Shown: positions 1 through 6,585 of the stretch, in pieces
How positions within the stretch are numbered: position 1 is the first letter of the stretch
Layout: each line of letters opens with the position of its first letter
Source: Clostridia bacterium
Lineage (GTDB): Bacteria > Bacillota_A > Clostridia > Oscillospirales > CAG-272
Assembly (NCBI GenBank): GCA_017414585.1
Contig: JAFQLN010000037.1
Span: 1 to 38,504, forward strand
Length of the DNA: 38,504 bases
Reading direction: 5' to 3'
Made by a program: the position numbers and the translations under genes
The notes under the pieces: model-generated
Database searches by the model: none
What the model was told of the DNA's origin: nothing
Seen by the model: the letters and a program-made list of their open reading frames with translations, nothing else

Positions 1-162
1 GGAACGGCGGAGGAAGTATGGGAAAACTGCCGCGAAACGCTCGGGATTATGATGCAGTGCCGCGGGTATCACTTTGCCCCCACCCATGCGATTCAGGACA
101 ACTCCCCCACGGAAAATGTGATCGCCATGTATCAGGCGGCGCACACGCTGGGAAGATACTGA
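1..162 (+). CDS. C-terminus of uroporphyrinogen decarboxylase (URO-D) family protein, partial
   Basis: The frame is open from base 1 to a TGA at 160-162 and encodes 53 residues ending HTLGRY. The tail contains HAIQDNSPTENVIAMY, which resembles the C-terminal end of the URO-D/methylcobalamin-methyltransferase superfamily, where the last barrel strand and helix carry an NxPxEN-like stretch. Members either decarboxylate uroporphyrinogen III or transfer methyl groups from methylcobalamin. Clostridia carry many uncharacterised paralogues, so the substrate cannot be told from this fragment. It is followed 8 bp later by a terminator hairpin, so it ends its transcription unit, and it marks the host chromosome at the left edge of the prophage block. 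Confidence 0.7.
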   Translation, partial: GTAEEVWENCRETLGIMMQCRGYHFAPTHAIQDNSPTENVIAMYQAAHTLGRY

Positions 163-170
163 AAAAGAAA

Positions 171-196
171 ACCACTCGGACACCCGGGTGGTTTTT
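171..196. terminator. Bidirectional terminator between URO-D gene and prophage block
   Basis: A 9-bp stem (171-179 with 184-192, one wobble pair) encloses a 4-nt loop and is followed by a T tract at 192-196 on the plus strand. The minus strand also has a T-rich stretch beyond the stem. It can end both the URO-D transcript and the prophage accessory transcript. Confidence 0.75.
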
Positions 197-205
197 GTCT
201 GTCAA

Positions 206-262
206 TCAGAAATATGTCATCACAATGTTCACGCCGTTTTCGACTGCGTGGCGGAGCATTTT
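206..262 (-). pseudogene. Tail fragment of a third immunity-gene copy
   Basis: On the minus strand this stretch reads KMLRHAVENGVNIVMTYF then TGA, identical in protein to the last 18 residues of the two immunity-like genes at 960-1352 and 1486-1887. It lies in frame directly behind the phosphoesterase stop: where the intact copies read GTG-GAG-AAA-ATG, this one reads GTG-TAA-AAA-ATG. There is no start codon or 5' half. It is best read as the residue of a third immunity gene whose front was replaced by the phosphoesterase gene. Confidence 0.8.
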
Positions 263-940
263 TTACACAACCTCGACAACATCTTTAAATACACAACGGT
301 GTTTTTCATCCGGTGAAACATCCCGGTGATAATGCCCGAAATACCATTTTTCGTATGTCAGCCGCGCTCTCAACTCGTCGAAGAAATCCGTCAGCACGTT
401 TTCTCCGTACGGCACATCCATCATCCGCTGTATGGACGATGGCGCACAGTGCGTGACAACCAAATCCACCTGCCAGCCGACCCGATCAAGATTTTGCCGC
501 GCTTCTGTGATTTCATCCTCCGTCGGCAGTTCAGCTTTCCACCAGTTTTTTCCTTCTTTACGGAATTCCCTGTCATGCGACTGTGCTCCTCCGAAGGTAA
601 AAATCCTCATTCCGTCAAGATCGTAAACCTGTCCGCGCATCAGATGCAGAATTTTCTCTCCGACCCGGTGCACGCGTCCGCCACGGAAACTTTCCTCTGG
701 ATACGTTCCAAGCAAATCAAAATTTTCGTGATTGCCGTCCACGAACAGGGTGGTGAAGTTTTTGTCGTTCAGCCACCGAAGCCAGTACCGCTGTTCGCCG
801 CTGTTATCCCAGACGCCGCCAAAGTCTCCGCAGATGATGAGAAAGTCCGCCGCAGTCATGCTTTTTTGCTGCGGGAAGCGTTTCGTCGAGAGTTTAGCGA
901 TATTAACGGGGATATGTGTGTCGCCAGTTATGCAGATCAT
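263..940 (-). CDS. Metallophosphoesterase (calcineurin-like), 225 aa
   Basis: The protein has the full set of dimetal phosphoesterase motifs: GDTH (6-9), GDFGG (38-42), GNHE (69-72), THCAP (163-167) and GHYHRD (202-207). Such enzymes hydrolyse phosphomonoesters or diesters with two bound metal ions. Small single-domain members like this one are cytoplasmic, and the substrate is unknown. The ATG at 940 has a GGGGAG site five bases upstream. It sits 19 bp behind one immunity-like gene and its stop is embedded in the tail of another copy, so it looks like cargo captured into the toxin/immunity array. It may be co-transcribed with the array. A role in immunity or in degrading a toxin product is only inference. 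Confidence 0.85.
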   Translation of the reverse strand: MICITGDTHIPVNIAKLSTKRFPQQKSMTAADFLIICGDFGGVWDNSGEQRYWLRWLNDKNFTTLFVDGNHENFDLLGTYPEESFRGGRVHRVGEKILHLMRGQVYDLDGMRIFTFGGAQSHDREFRKEGKNWWKAELPTEDEITEARQNLDRVGWQVDLVVTHCAPSSIQRMMDVPYGENVLTDFFDELRARLTYEKWYFGHYHRDVSPDEKHRCVFKDVVEVV

Positions 941-959
941 GAGTCTCCCCCGCCACTCT

Positions 960-1352
960 TTAGAAATATGTCATTACGATGTTCACGCCGTTTTCGACTG
1001 CGTGGCGGAGCATTTTCTCCACAAGATCGTACACTTCGTAAACTTCGTCTGCGAAGAACTTTTTGCCCTTATACTGCAGCATATCGTCGAGGTATTCTTT
1101 GGGGTTTGTGATAATATACGCATCATGGGCATATAACAATCCCTCAAATACACCTTCATCCTGCTGCCAGTCCCGCGTGAATCCGTGCCAGCCCATCCCA
1201 TGGAGCGGAGGATGACTGAAAATATCAGTGAAATAGCTTTCCCAGATGTGGTAGTTGGGAAACATTCCATCCGAAGTTGTGATGGTCAGTTCTCCTTCAC
1301 CTTCAAATCCTTCGTAATAGGTATAGTTATCATTTGTCAGCCCAGTGTCCAT
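960..1352 (-). CDS. Presumed immunity protein, copy B (130 aa)
   Basis: This is a small acidic soluble protein with no signal peptide, 130 residues long. It is a paralogue of the 133-aa protein at 1486-1887. The last 50 or so residues, from PKEYLDDMLQ to MTYF, are identical in both and nearly identical in DNA, while the N-terminal halves share scattered residues only (YTYY-GFE, ITTSD, YHIWE-YFT, GMGW-GFTRD). The ATG at 1352 lies behind AAGGAGG and overlaps by 23 nt the end of a deleted toxin copy. Its place directly behind a toxin reading frame is the reason for calling it immunity; I do not recognise the family with certainty. Confidence 0.65.
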   Translation of the reverse strand: MDTGLTNDNYTYYEGFEGEGELTITTSDGMFPNYHIWESYFTDIFSHPPLHGMGWHGFTRDWQQDEGVFEGLLYAHDAYIITNPKEYLDDMLQYKGKKFFADEVYEVYDLVEKMLRHAVENGVNIVMTYF

Positions 1353-1484
1353 TGTCTAGTATCCTCCTTGTTTCTAAAGTGTCCACTCCCGGTATCAGCG
1401 ATGCCGATGTCAGAAGATTGCTCAGCGCATCGAGCGTTCGTTCTCCTTTGGCGGAGCCATATTCTCCCTCTGGAGGTTTATCCG
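1330..1484 (-). pseudogene. Disarmed duplicate of the toxin gene (in-frame internal deletion)
   Basis: The minus strand between the two immunity genes is open and reads a pre-toxin segment (YGSAKGE, then LDALSNLL, ASLIPGVDT). It is joined directly in frame to the toxin's last residues (TRRILDNGHWADK, stop at 1330-1332). The intact toxin at 1865-2623 has the same two segments separated by roughly 200 residues that hold the whole toxin domain. No start codon is visible between the preceding TGA and this frame, so it is probably not translated by itself. It keeps the same 23-nt overlap with the following immunity gene as the intact pair does. Confidence 0.85.
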
Positions 1485-1485
1485 A

Positions 1486-1887
1486 TCAGAAATACGTCAT
1501 CACGATGTTCACGCCGTTTTCGACTGCGTGGCGAAGCATTTTCTCCACAAGATCGTACACTTCGTAAACTTCGTCTGCGAAGAACTTTTTGCCCTTATAC
1601 TGCAGCATATCGTCGAGGTATTCTTTGGGGGTTGTGATAATGTATTCTTCACCCTCGCCGTAATAAAAGCTGTCAAAATCGAATACCCCCTTAAATTCAT
1701 TGCAGTCCCTTGTAAAGCCACACCATCCCATACCATCAAGAGATGGTTTTTCAAATATTCCTGTAAAATATGCTTCCCAAATATGATACACAGGAAATAC
1801 TTCGTCTGAGGTAGTAATACTCACCATTCGTTCATCCTCAAACCCCTTGTAGTAAGTATAATCTTCATTTGCCTTCCCAATGACCAC
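1486..1887 (-). CDS. Presumed cognate immunity protein, copy C (133 aa)
   Basis: The protein begins at a GTG (1885-1887) that aligns with the ATG of copy B and has AAGGAGG nine bases upstream. That ribosome binding site is itself inside the toxin's C-terminal codons, and the genes overlap by 23 nt, so the two are translationally linked. The protein is 133 residues, acidic and soluble. Toxin-then-immunity order with overlap is typical of polymorphic toxin modules, and this is the likely cognate antidote of the toxin at 1865-2623. The 5' half is AT-richer than the phage genes around it, and the 3' 155 bp almost match copy B, suggesting recombination or gene conversion. Confidence 0.7.
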   Translation of the reverse strand: MVIGKANEDYTYYKGFEDERMVSITTSDEVFPVYHIWEAYFTGIFEKPSLDGMGWCGFTRDCNEFKGVFDFDSFYYGEGEEYIITTPKEYLDDMLQYKGKKFFADEVYEVYDLVEKMLRHAVENGVNIVMTYF

Positions 1888-2623
1888 TGTCTAAAATCCT
1901 CCTTGTTTTTGGGGTTTCTTTATTTAATCCGCGAGCCTTTCTTGCTGCATTCCATTCTTGCTTAGATATCCACTTGTTTTTTCCTATTAGATATTCATTC
2001 TTTGCATCTAAGCGATTCTTTCCGTATCCAATACCTTTTATCCTGCGTTCGATCACCCATGTTGTTTGTGAATATTCCGGAGCTCCCGGTGTATGTGTAT
2101 GCCAACGAGCTGTATAATCATACACCCCTCTTTTCCATCTATATTCAATCTGATCATACCCGGACTTCATATCCTTGTATTTCACCGATGCATTCTTCGG
2201 TATCCGCATCGGCGAGCGTTCAGCGATATTCCTTGTAATCTGTTTATACACCTTATGATCCGGCTGGTTTTTCAGCTTTTTCAGCGTATCTATCGCAATC
2301 CCCGTTGTCTTTGCCGATTTGGATGCCTTCACAGCACGCACCGCTTCCGCCGCCCAGCTGACGGATTTCGCCGCATCAACCGCCTTATCCGCCGCCCGTG
2401 CTATTTTCGCTGTATCGGCAATCTCCCCGACAACCGGGATCGCACCGAGCGCGGACAACGCCGCACTGATATAGTCCCCGCGCGCCAGATCCACCGGCAC
2501 AGCCGCGAGGTCAGCAAAGGTATCCACGCCCGGTATCAGCGATGCCGCTGTCAGAAGATTGCTCAGCGCGTCCAGATACTTGCCGACTGTATTGCCGAAA
2601 TCCCCTTTCGCACTCCCTCCCAT
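1865..2623 (-). CDS. Polymorphic-toxin-type protein with pre-toxin segment (252 aa)
   Basis: Residues 1-105 form a hydrophobic Ala/Gly-rich pre-toxin segment (LDALSNLLTAASLIPGVDT, GAIPVVGEIADTAKIARAADKA) of the kind that precedes C-terminal toxin domains in Rhs, CDI, LXG and phage-borne toxins. Residues 120-252 are a basic, AT-richer domain with RWHTHTPGAPEYSQTTW and a Lys/Arg-rich end. I cannot assign its fold or target; a basic nuclease is a fair guess only. There is no signal peptide or trafficking domain, so as it stands the protein has no visible export route. Its ATG overlaps the DUF4417 stop (TGATG), and its end overlaps immunity copy C. Its place after the lysis genes marks it as phage cargo. 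Confidence 0.7.
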   Translation of the reverse strand: MGGSAKGDFGNTVGKYLDALSNLLTAASLIPGVDTFADLAAVPVDLARGDYISAALSALGAIPVVGEIADTAKIARAADKAVDAAKSVSWAAEAVRAVKASKSAKTTGIAIDTLKKLKNQPDHKVYKQITRNIAERSPMRIPKNASVKYKDMKSGYDQIEYRWKRGVYDYTARWHTHTPGAPEYSQTTWVIERRIKGIGYGKNRLDAKNEYLIGKNKWISKQEWNAARKARGLNKETPKTRRILDSGHWEGK

Positions 2624-3070
2624 CAGGCTTTCACCTGCTTTCGTGTCTGTGCGAATGCACTCTCAAACGCCATAATCCGGATTCCGCTGTCCCGGTACGG
2701 CTGAAATATCGCATCCGGTGCCGCTCCGTAGACGATGATCGTTTCCGGCTTCAGACAGCGAACCATCTCCGCAAGCCCGACCATAAAAAACAGCTTGTCT
2801 TCCCGTTTTTTGATGCACCCATGCGTTCCTACCGCAACGGTTTTATTCTTTTCGATGCCGTCGAAGCAGAAATCCCATGTCCGCGTGTCTCCGAAACGAA
2901 CATTCGGAATCACTTCCACGCCGTTCTCACACAGCCAGTGTGCCAGTGCACGTCCGCGAAAGGTATTCCACGCCTGCATGACGAGCGGCATATTACGGTA
3001 CAGGCTGAAATCAGGTGCACGTCCTGCCGCGAGCCATTGCCTTTGAAAATGGTATCAGATTCTCCGGCAA
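2623..3070 (-). pseudogene. DUF4417-family gene with internal deletion and frameshift
   Basis: A TTG at 3070 lies seven bases behind GGAGG and starts MPENLIPFSKAMARGR, the expected beginning of short DUF4417 proteins. The frame then stops at once. In another frame the family sequence resumes with PDFSLYRNMPLVMQ and runs to the stop at 2623, including NVRFGDTRTWDFCFDG, THGCIK and ETIIVYGAAPD. The middle stretch that normally links these parts, holding a conserved FIDDY-like motif, is missing. A 122-residue product starting at 2991 remains possible. DUF4417 proteins are common phage and mobile-element proteins of unknown function. Confidence 0.8.
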
Positions 3071-3124
3071 TCTCTCACCTCCATCATATCATATTCTTCG
3101 CATAAAATCAACATAACGAAAACA

Positions 3125-3148
3125 AAGGGAAGCCCGAAAGCCTCCCTT
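3125..3148 (-). terminator. Terminator after the lysis cassette
   Basis: AAGGGA (3125-3130) pairs with TCCCTT (3143-3148), with extra pairing inside, and on the minus strand the stem is followed by TTTGTTTTCG. The stem begins inside the stop codon of the XhlA-like gene. It would separate late phage genes from the accessory zone. Confidence 0.6.
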
Positions 3149-3368
3149 ACCCCCACACGGCTGAAATCACCAGCGACAGCACGGCAGTGCCGATAGCGCC
3201 GAGAATGCCGAGAATCAGCTTCAGCTGGAACTTGATCACGGAAAAATCCGACTTGTTGTCCGCCAGCTGTCCGCGGAATTTCTCGCACGTTTTCGTGCAG
3301 TCTTCACGTGGGACAAAGCACAGCTCCATCTCCTCCCTGATCTGCTTCATGTCGTCACTGTTCAGCAC
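3147..3368 (-). CDS. XhlA-like haemolysin/holin-associated protein (73 aa)
   Basis: The protein has a charged N-terminal half (residues 1-40) and one C-terminal membrane segment (LKLILGILGAIGTAVLSLVISAVW). This is the layout of XhlA-type proteins that assist holins in Bacillus PBSX-like phages. I chose the GTG at 3368 because GGAGG lies six bases upstream; an ATG at 3350 has no such site. It overlaps the holin gene and is the last gene of the lysis cassette. Confidence 0.6.
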   Translation of the reverse strand: MLNSDDMKQIREEMELCFVPREDCTKTCEKFRGQLADNKSDFSVIKFQLKLILGILGAIGTAVLSLVISAVWG

Positions 3369-3585
3369 CGCCGCCCTCCGCATTCCCCTTTGCGTGCGCA
3401 GCATCGACCGCACCTTCGGCGAAGATATACGAGATTACCGACACCGCAGACGTCACAATCCCCGCAATTTCCGTGTATTCGCTCCCGTCAATCCCGAAAG
3501 CCGCCGCCAGACCGACCACCACGCCAACCACTGCCGCCCACAGCTTGCGGGATAACAGTTTGTTCAGAATATTCTGTTTGTTCAT
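3355..3585 (-). CDS. Phage holin (76 aa)
   Basis: This small protein has two hydrophobic segments, LWAAVVGVVVGLAAAFGI (about 16-33) and IAGIVTSAVSVISYIFAEG (about 40-60), with a charged hydrophilic tail. Its pattern (KLLSRKLWAAVVG, ISYIFAEGAVDA) matches holins found next to endolysins in Clostridia phages. It would form membrane holes that release or activate the endolysin at lysis. Its ATG at 3585 overlaps the endolysin stop by four bases, so the two are translationally coupled. Confidence 0.8.
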   Translation of the reverse strand: MNKQNILNKLLSRKLWAAVVGVVVGLAAAFGIDGSEYTEIAGIVTSAVSVISYIFAEGAVDAAHAKGNAEGGGAEQ

Positions 3586-4226
3586 TCCTTTCTCCCTTCT
3601 TTCATGCACCGGTACAGAAACACCAGCGCTTCTTCTCTTGTCACAGGATCCCCGAGACGGTACACGGGTCTTTTTTCGTCCGAGCCGATGAGAATCCCCT
3701 TTTCAATCGCCCAGCGCACCGCTTCCTCAGCCCACATATGCGGCTGATTATCATTCTCTGCACTGTCCTGTGGGGGGCAATTCTGTCCCGCGAGCATCCT
3801 GTCCGCTGTGTTCTCAATCCCGAGAAACGGACAGGGATTGACAGCATTCAGCCCGACCCGCACCTCCAGATGACAGTGCGAGCCGAACGAATATCCCGTA
3901 TTCCCTTCCGTACCGATGGCGTCTCCGGCTGTGACACGCTGTCCCGCCGCCGCAAACCGTTCGCGCAGATGGCAAAGATAGACAAAATAACCGTCATCCG
4001 TGTCGATGCGGATGTAATTCCCCCATTCCCATGTGCGCGTGGTGTCCGTTGCCGGATCGAACATGGCTGGCACACCGATCTTGCCGGAACAGGGCGCGAG
4101 AATCGTTTTGTCCTCCCGTCCGATGAGGTCAATCCCCGCGTGCCACTCTTCCGCTCCGTTCAGAATCCGCACACCGTACGGGGATGAAAAATACACCGTT
4201 CCGCGATATGGCATATACAGCTTCAA
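3582..4226 (-). CDS. Endolysin: M23 (LytM) peptidase with C-terminal SLH-type domain (214 aa)
   Basis: Residues 10-130 are an M23 zinc endopeptidase with HAGID (H29, D33), H86 and SHCHLEVR (H117, H119), which cuts peptidoglycan cross-bridges. Residues 163-210 look like one SLH-type repeat (WAEEAVRWAIEKGIL, then VTREEALVFLYR) that may bind the cell wall. The start is a TTG at 4226, supported by GGAGG seven bases upstream and a TTGA overlap with the preceding stop; the first ATG (4214) is too far from that site. Together with the holin it forms the lysis cassette. Confidence 0.85.
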   Translation of the reverse strand: MKLYMPYRGTVYFSSPYGVRILNGAEEWHAGIDLIGREDKTILAPCSGKIGVPAMFDPATDTTRTWEWGNYIRIDTDDGYFVYLCHLRERFAAAGQRVTAGDAIGTEGNTGYSFGSHCHLEVRVGLNAVNPCPFLGIENTADRMLAGQNCPPQDSAENDNQPHMWAEEAVRWAIEKGILIGSDEKRPVYRLGDPVTREEALVFLYRCMKEGRKE

Positions 4227-4690
4227 CGGTCATCCTCCGCGGACAGCAGTTTCCACCACTGCGCATAGTCCGCCGGGCTGTATGGATTATTATCCTGCAC
4301 ACACCGCCATACTTTTCCGTCAAACGCGCAGCATTCGCCCGTCATATAAAGTCCGCTTGTCCCGTTCGGCGCAAGATACGGCTTCGCCTTTGCCGCGTCC
4401 TTCGTATGTTTCACCGACCACAGCGCAGGCGTATTCTCCGGATTTGCGTCCGGGTAATGCGCGGCATTGTGCGGCTGCAGAAGCCCGAACACGTTCCCGT
4501 TATAGTGAACCGGCGCGCCCGCTGTCCATGTGCTGTAGTCCTTCTCCCCGTTCCATGCGGGGATTTTTGTTTCCTCCGCGATGATTGCCGTGCCGTCCAT
4601 ATCTTTCGCACGGCTGCGCAGATCGAGTGCGTCACGCTTCCCGTTTTCCGCGAACACCGACAGCACAAAATCCCTGTTTTCTCTGCTCAC
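4223..4690 (-). CDS. Tail accessory protein with carbohydrate-binding-like segments (155 aa)
   Basis: The central and C-terminal parts contain repeated short aromatic segments of the CBM5/12-like kind (VHYNGNVFGLLQPHN, and CCAFDGKVWRCVQDN ending in WWKLL). These are common in phage tail fibres and chitinases, where they bind glycans. It starts at a GTG (4690) in a GTGA overlap with the preceding stop. Position between fibre genes and endolysin suggests a fibre accessory or host-binding role. The N-terminal 40 residues are not recognised. Confidence 0.6.
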   Translation of the reverse strand: MSRENRDFVLSVFAENGKRDALDLRSRAKDMDGTAIIAEETKIPAWNGEKDYSTWTAGAPVHYNGNVFGLLQPHNAAHYPDANPENTPALWSVKHTKDAAKAKPYLAPNGTSGLYMTGECCAFDGKVWRCVQDNNPYSPADYAQWWKLLSAEDDR

Positions 4691-5004
4691 GCTTCATTCA
4701 CCCCTTTCGCATATGCATCCGCCAGCTCGTCCCAGATGTCGCCCTGTTCGCCGACCGGCTTGTCTCCCTCGCGGTAGAATGTGCCGCTTGCGTCGTCGTA
4801 CAGCCAGCCTTCGGGCGGGATCGGCTTCACAAATCGTTCGTCTCCGTCCGCGCTGTCATCGTAGCCCCATCCTTCAAAGACATAATCGGGAGCCTCCGCA
4901 AAGTGCATTTCCGACGAAAAACGCGTTTCCGCTTCTTCCAGGGACGCAAGCACCTCCGTCGCGTCCCAGTGGCAGAAGCCGTTTGCAATCTGAAAAATCT
5001 TCAT
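4687..5004 (-). CDS. Small phage tail-associated protein (105 aa)
   Basis: An acidic 105-residue protein with PDYVFEGWGYDD and PEGWLYDDASGTFY. Proteins with this pattern sit between tail fibre and lysis genes in Clostridia and Bacilli prophages; their role is unknown, perhaps fibre attachment or chaperoning. It has a GAGGTG ribosome binding site overlapping the end of the fibre gene and overlaps the next gene by four bases. Confidence 0.6.
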   Translation of the reverse strand: MKIFQIANGFCHWDATEVLASLEEAETRFSSEMHFAEAPDYVFEGWGYDDSADGDERFVKPIPPEGWLYDDASGTFYREGDKPVGEQGDIWDELADAYAKGVNEA

Positions 5005-5009
5005 GCTGT

Positions 5010-6509
5010 TTACACCTCGTTTGCATAATATGTGATGATGACGATCCCGCTGCCGCCGTCGCCGCCTTTTGTACCGGATGCGTACTGTGCACCGCCGCCG
5101 CCCGCCGCATAACCGCCGTTAGAACCGGAAGCACCGGAAGACGCGCCCGAACCGCCTGCGCCGGAGATGCCGTAACCACCGCCTCCGCCGCCGCCATAGT
5201 AGCCCGTGCCGCCGCGGCCACCCCAGCCGCCGCCTCCGCCGCCTCCGTATGCACCGCCGGAACCGCCTGCCGCACCGTAACCACCGCCGCCCCCTGCGCC
5301 TTTGGAAGCAGAACCGCCGTTTCCGCCGTAACCTCCGCCACCGCCGCCGGAATAAGTACCCGCACTGCCTGCCGTGCCCGTTCCGGTGAATTCAAGTGCC
5401 AAAGCCGTTGTGTCCGCACCGCTGCCGCCGGCTCCCGCAGCCGTTGCTGTTGCAGATGCGCCTGCCGAGGAATATCCGCCGCCCCCGCCCGCGAAGTTGC
5501 CGTTTGACGTTTCGCTGACAATGTACGGGCTTCCTCCCGCAGTTGCACCGTTTCTGCCTTTGCCGCCGTAACCGTGGGATGATCTATAGCCGGAGGCGTA
5601 GTTGTTGATCGTTCCGCCGCCGCCTCCGCCGTATGTGCCGCCCTGACCGCCTTTAGAACCATAGTTCACCCAGCCGCCGCCTCCTCCGCCGCCATATGTT
5701 CCGGAACCGCCTTCCATACCTGAGATGCCCGAACCAAGACCGCCCCCGCAGCCGCCGCCTGAACCGCCGGAGCCGCCCGTGCTCTTGGAGCCGCCTGAAC
5801 CGCCGGAGCCGCCGGATGCCGATACCAGCGAACCGAAGGAAGACGCGCCTCCCGACGCCCCGACGCCCGCACTGCCGGAAAATCCAGCGCCTCCCTTGCC
5901 GACCGTGACCGTGTAGGAGGACTCTGTCAGTGTACCCGTCCATTCCGCACGCCGACCGCCGCCTCCTCCGCCGCCCGTGTTTCCGGCAGCGGATGTATGG
6001 ACGGAAAGAGTACCGGAGTCTCCCAGTCCGCCGCCGCCCCCCGCGCCGAAGACGACAATGCGCACGTCATCGTACTGGCTGATATTCGAGGGAACCGTCC
6101 ACGTACAGCTTTCCGTGATGATTTCCGTTTTCAGAATCTTGGTTGTCAGCGCAAGCTGCCGCCAGACCGTGCCGGATGTGTCGTCCGTGCAGATGTGTAC
6201 CGCCGGCGGGTCTACGGAACGGTCGATGTATTTATCGCCTGTTTTGGCGGGAATGCCCCCGGACGGAGGTGCGTCGCCGACATATACAATCGCCGACTGC
6301 GAAAGGAACGCCAGCGCGTCGTTTACTGTCGGATCTTCCTGCCCGAGTTTGAGCTTTGCCGCCGTTTCGTCCGTGAGGAAAGTCGCTTTCGACAGCGGCG
6401 TTCCCTCTTCGGTCGGCTCGTCCGCACGGGATAGAACGAAAATGTTCTCCATGCCCTCGACAGGCGCAAGACGCACCCGCCCGGGATAGGCTGAAATTCT
6501 GTCTTTCAT
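5010..6509 (-). CDS. Glycine-rich tail fibre/adhesin (499 aa)
   Basis: Residues 1-135 form a phage fibre head (TPLSKATFLTDETAAKL, VYVGDAPPSGGIPAKTGDKYID) like those that attach fibres to a tail tip. From about residue 150 to 485 the chain is dominated by Gly runs, Ser and Tyr, broken by short blocks such as YTVTVGKGGAG. Glycine-rich fibres of this sort can pack as polyglycine-II sandwiches and act as receptor-binding tips. The gene has a good AAAGGAG site before the ATG at 6509. The G/C-rich codon repeats make it prone to slippage and recombination, so its length may vary between strains. Confidence 0.75.
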   Translation of the reverse strand: MKDRISAYPGRVRLAPVEGMENIFVLSRADEPTEEGTPLSKATFLTDETAAKLKLGQEDPTVNDALAFLSQSAIVYVGDAPPSGGIPAKTGDKYIDRSVDPPAVHICTDDTSGTVWRQLALTTKILKTEIITESCTWTVPSNISQYDDVRIVVFGAGGGGGLGDSGTLSVHTSAAGNTGGGGGGGRRAEWTGTLTESSYTVTVGKGGAGFSGSAGVGASGGASSFGSLVSASGGSGGSGGSKSTGGSGGSGGGCGGGLGSGISGMEGGSGTYGGGGGGGWVNYGSKGGQGGTYGGGGGGTINNYASGYRSSHGYGGKGRNGATAGGSPYIVSETSNGNFAGGGGGYSSAGASATATAAGAGGSGADTTALALEFTGTGTAGSAGTYSGGGGGGYGGNGGSASKGAGGGGGYGAAGGSGGAYGGGGGGGWGGRGGTGYYGGGGGGGYGISGAGGSGASSGASGSNGGYAAGGGGAQYASGTKGGDGGSGIVIITYYANEV

Positions 6510-6585
6510 GGATATCTCCTTTTGTTGAATTTTCTTAAAATTATATCCGATATTTCATCTTCGCCGGTTTTGTTTGTGCATCCTG

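Noticed and set aside
326..1637. Long plus-strand frames opposite the immunity genes, with an internally repeated Arg-rich protein segment
   Set aside because: They are the antisense of the duplicated immunity tails; the repeat is a by-product of that duplication, and no ribosome binding site or family match supports them.
3083..3111. Possible minus-strand promoter TTGATT-17-TATGAT before the DUF4417 pseudogene
   Set aside because: The transcription start would fall inside the ribosome binding site, so it is unlikely to serve that gene.
5010..6059. CCGCCG-type repeats resembling a simple-sequence or CRISPR-like array
   Set aside because: They are irregular codon repeats for Gly in a fibre gene; no spacer-repeat regularity exists.
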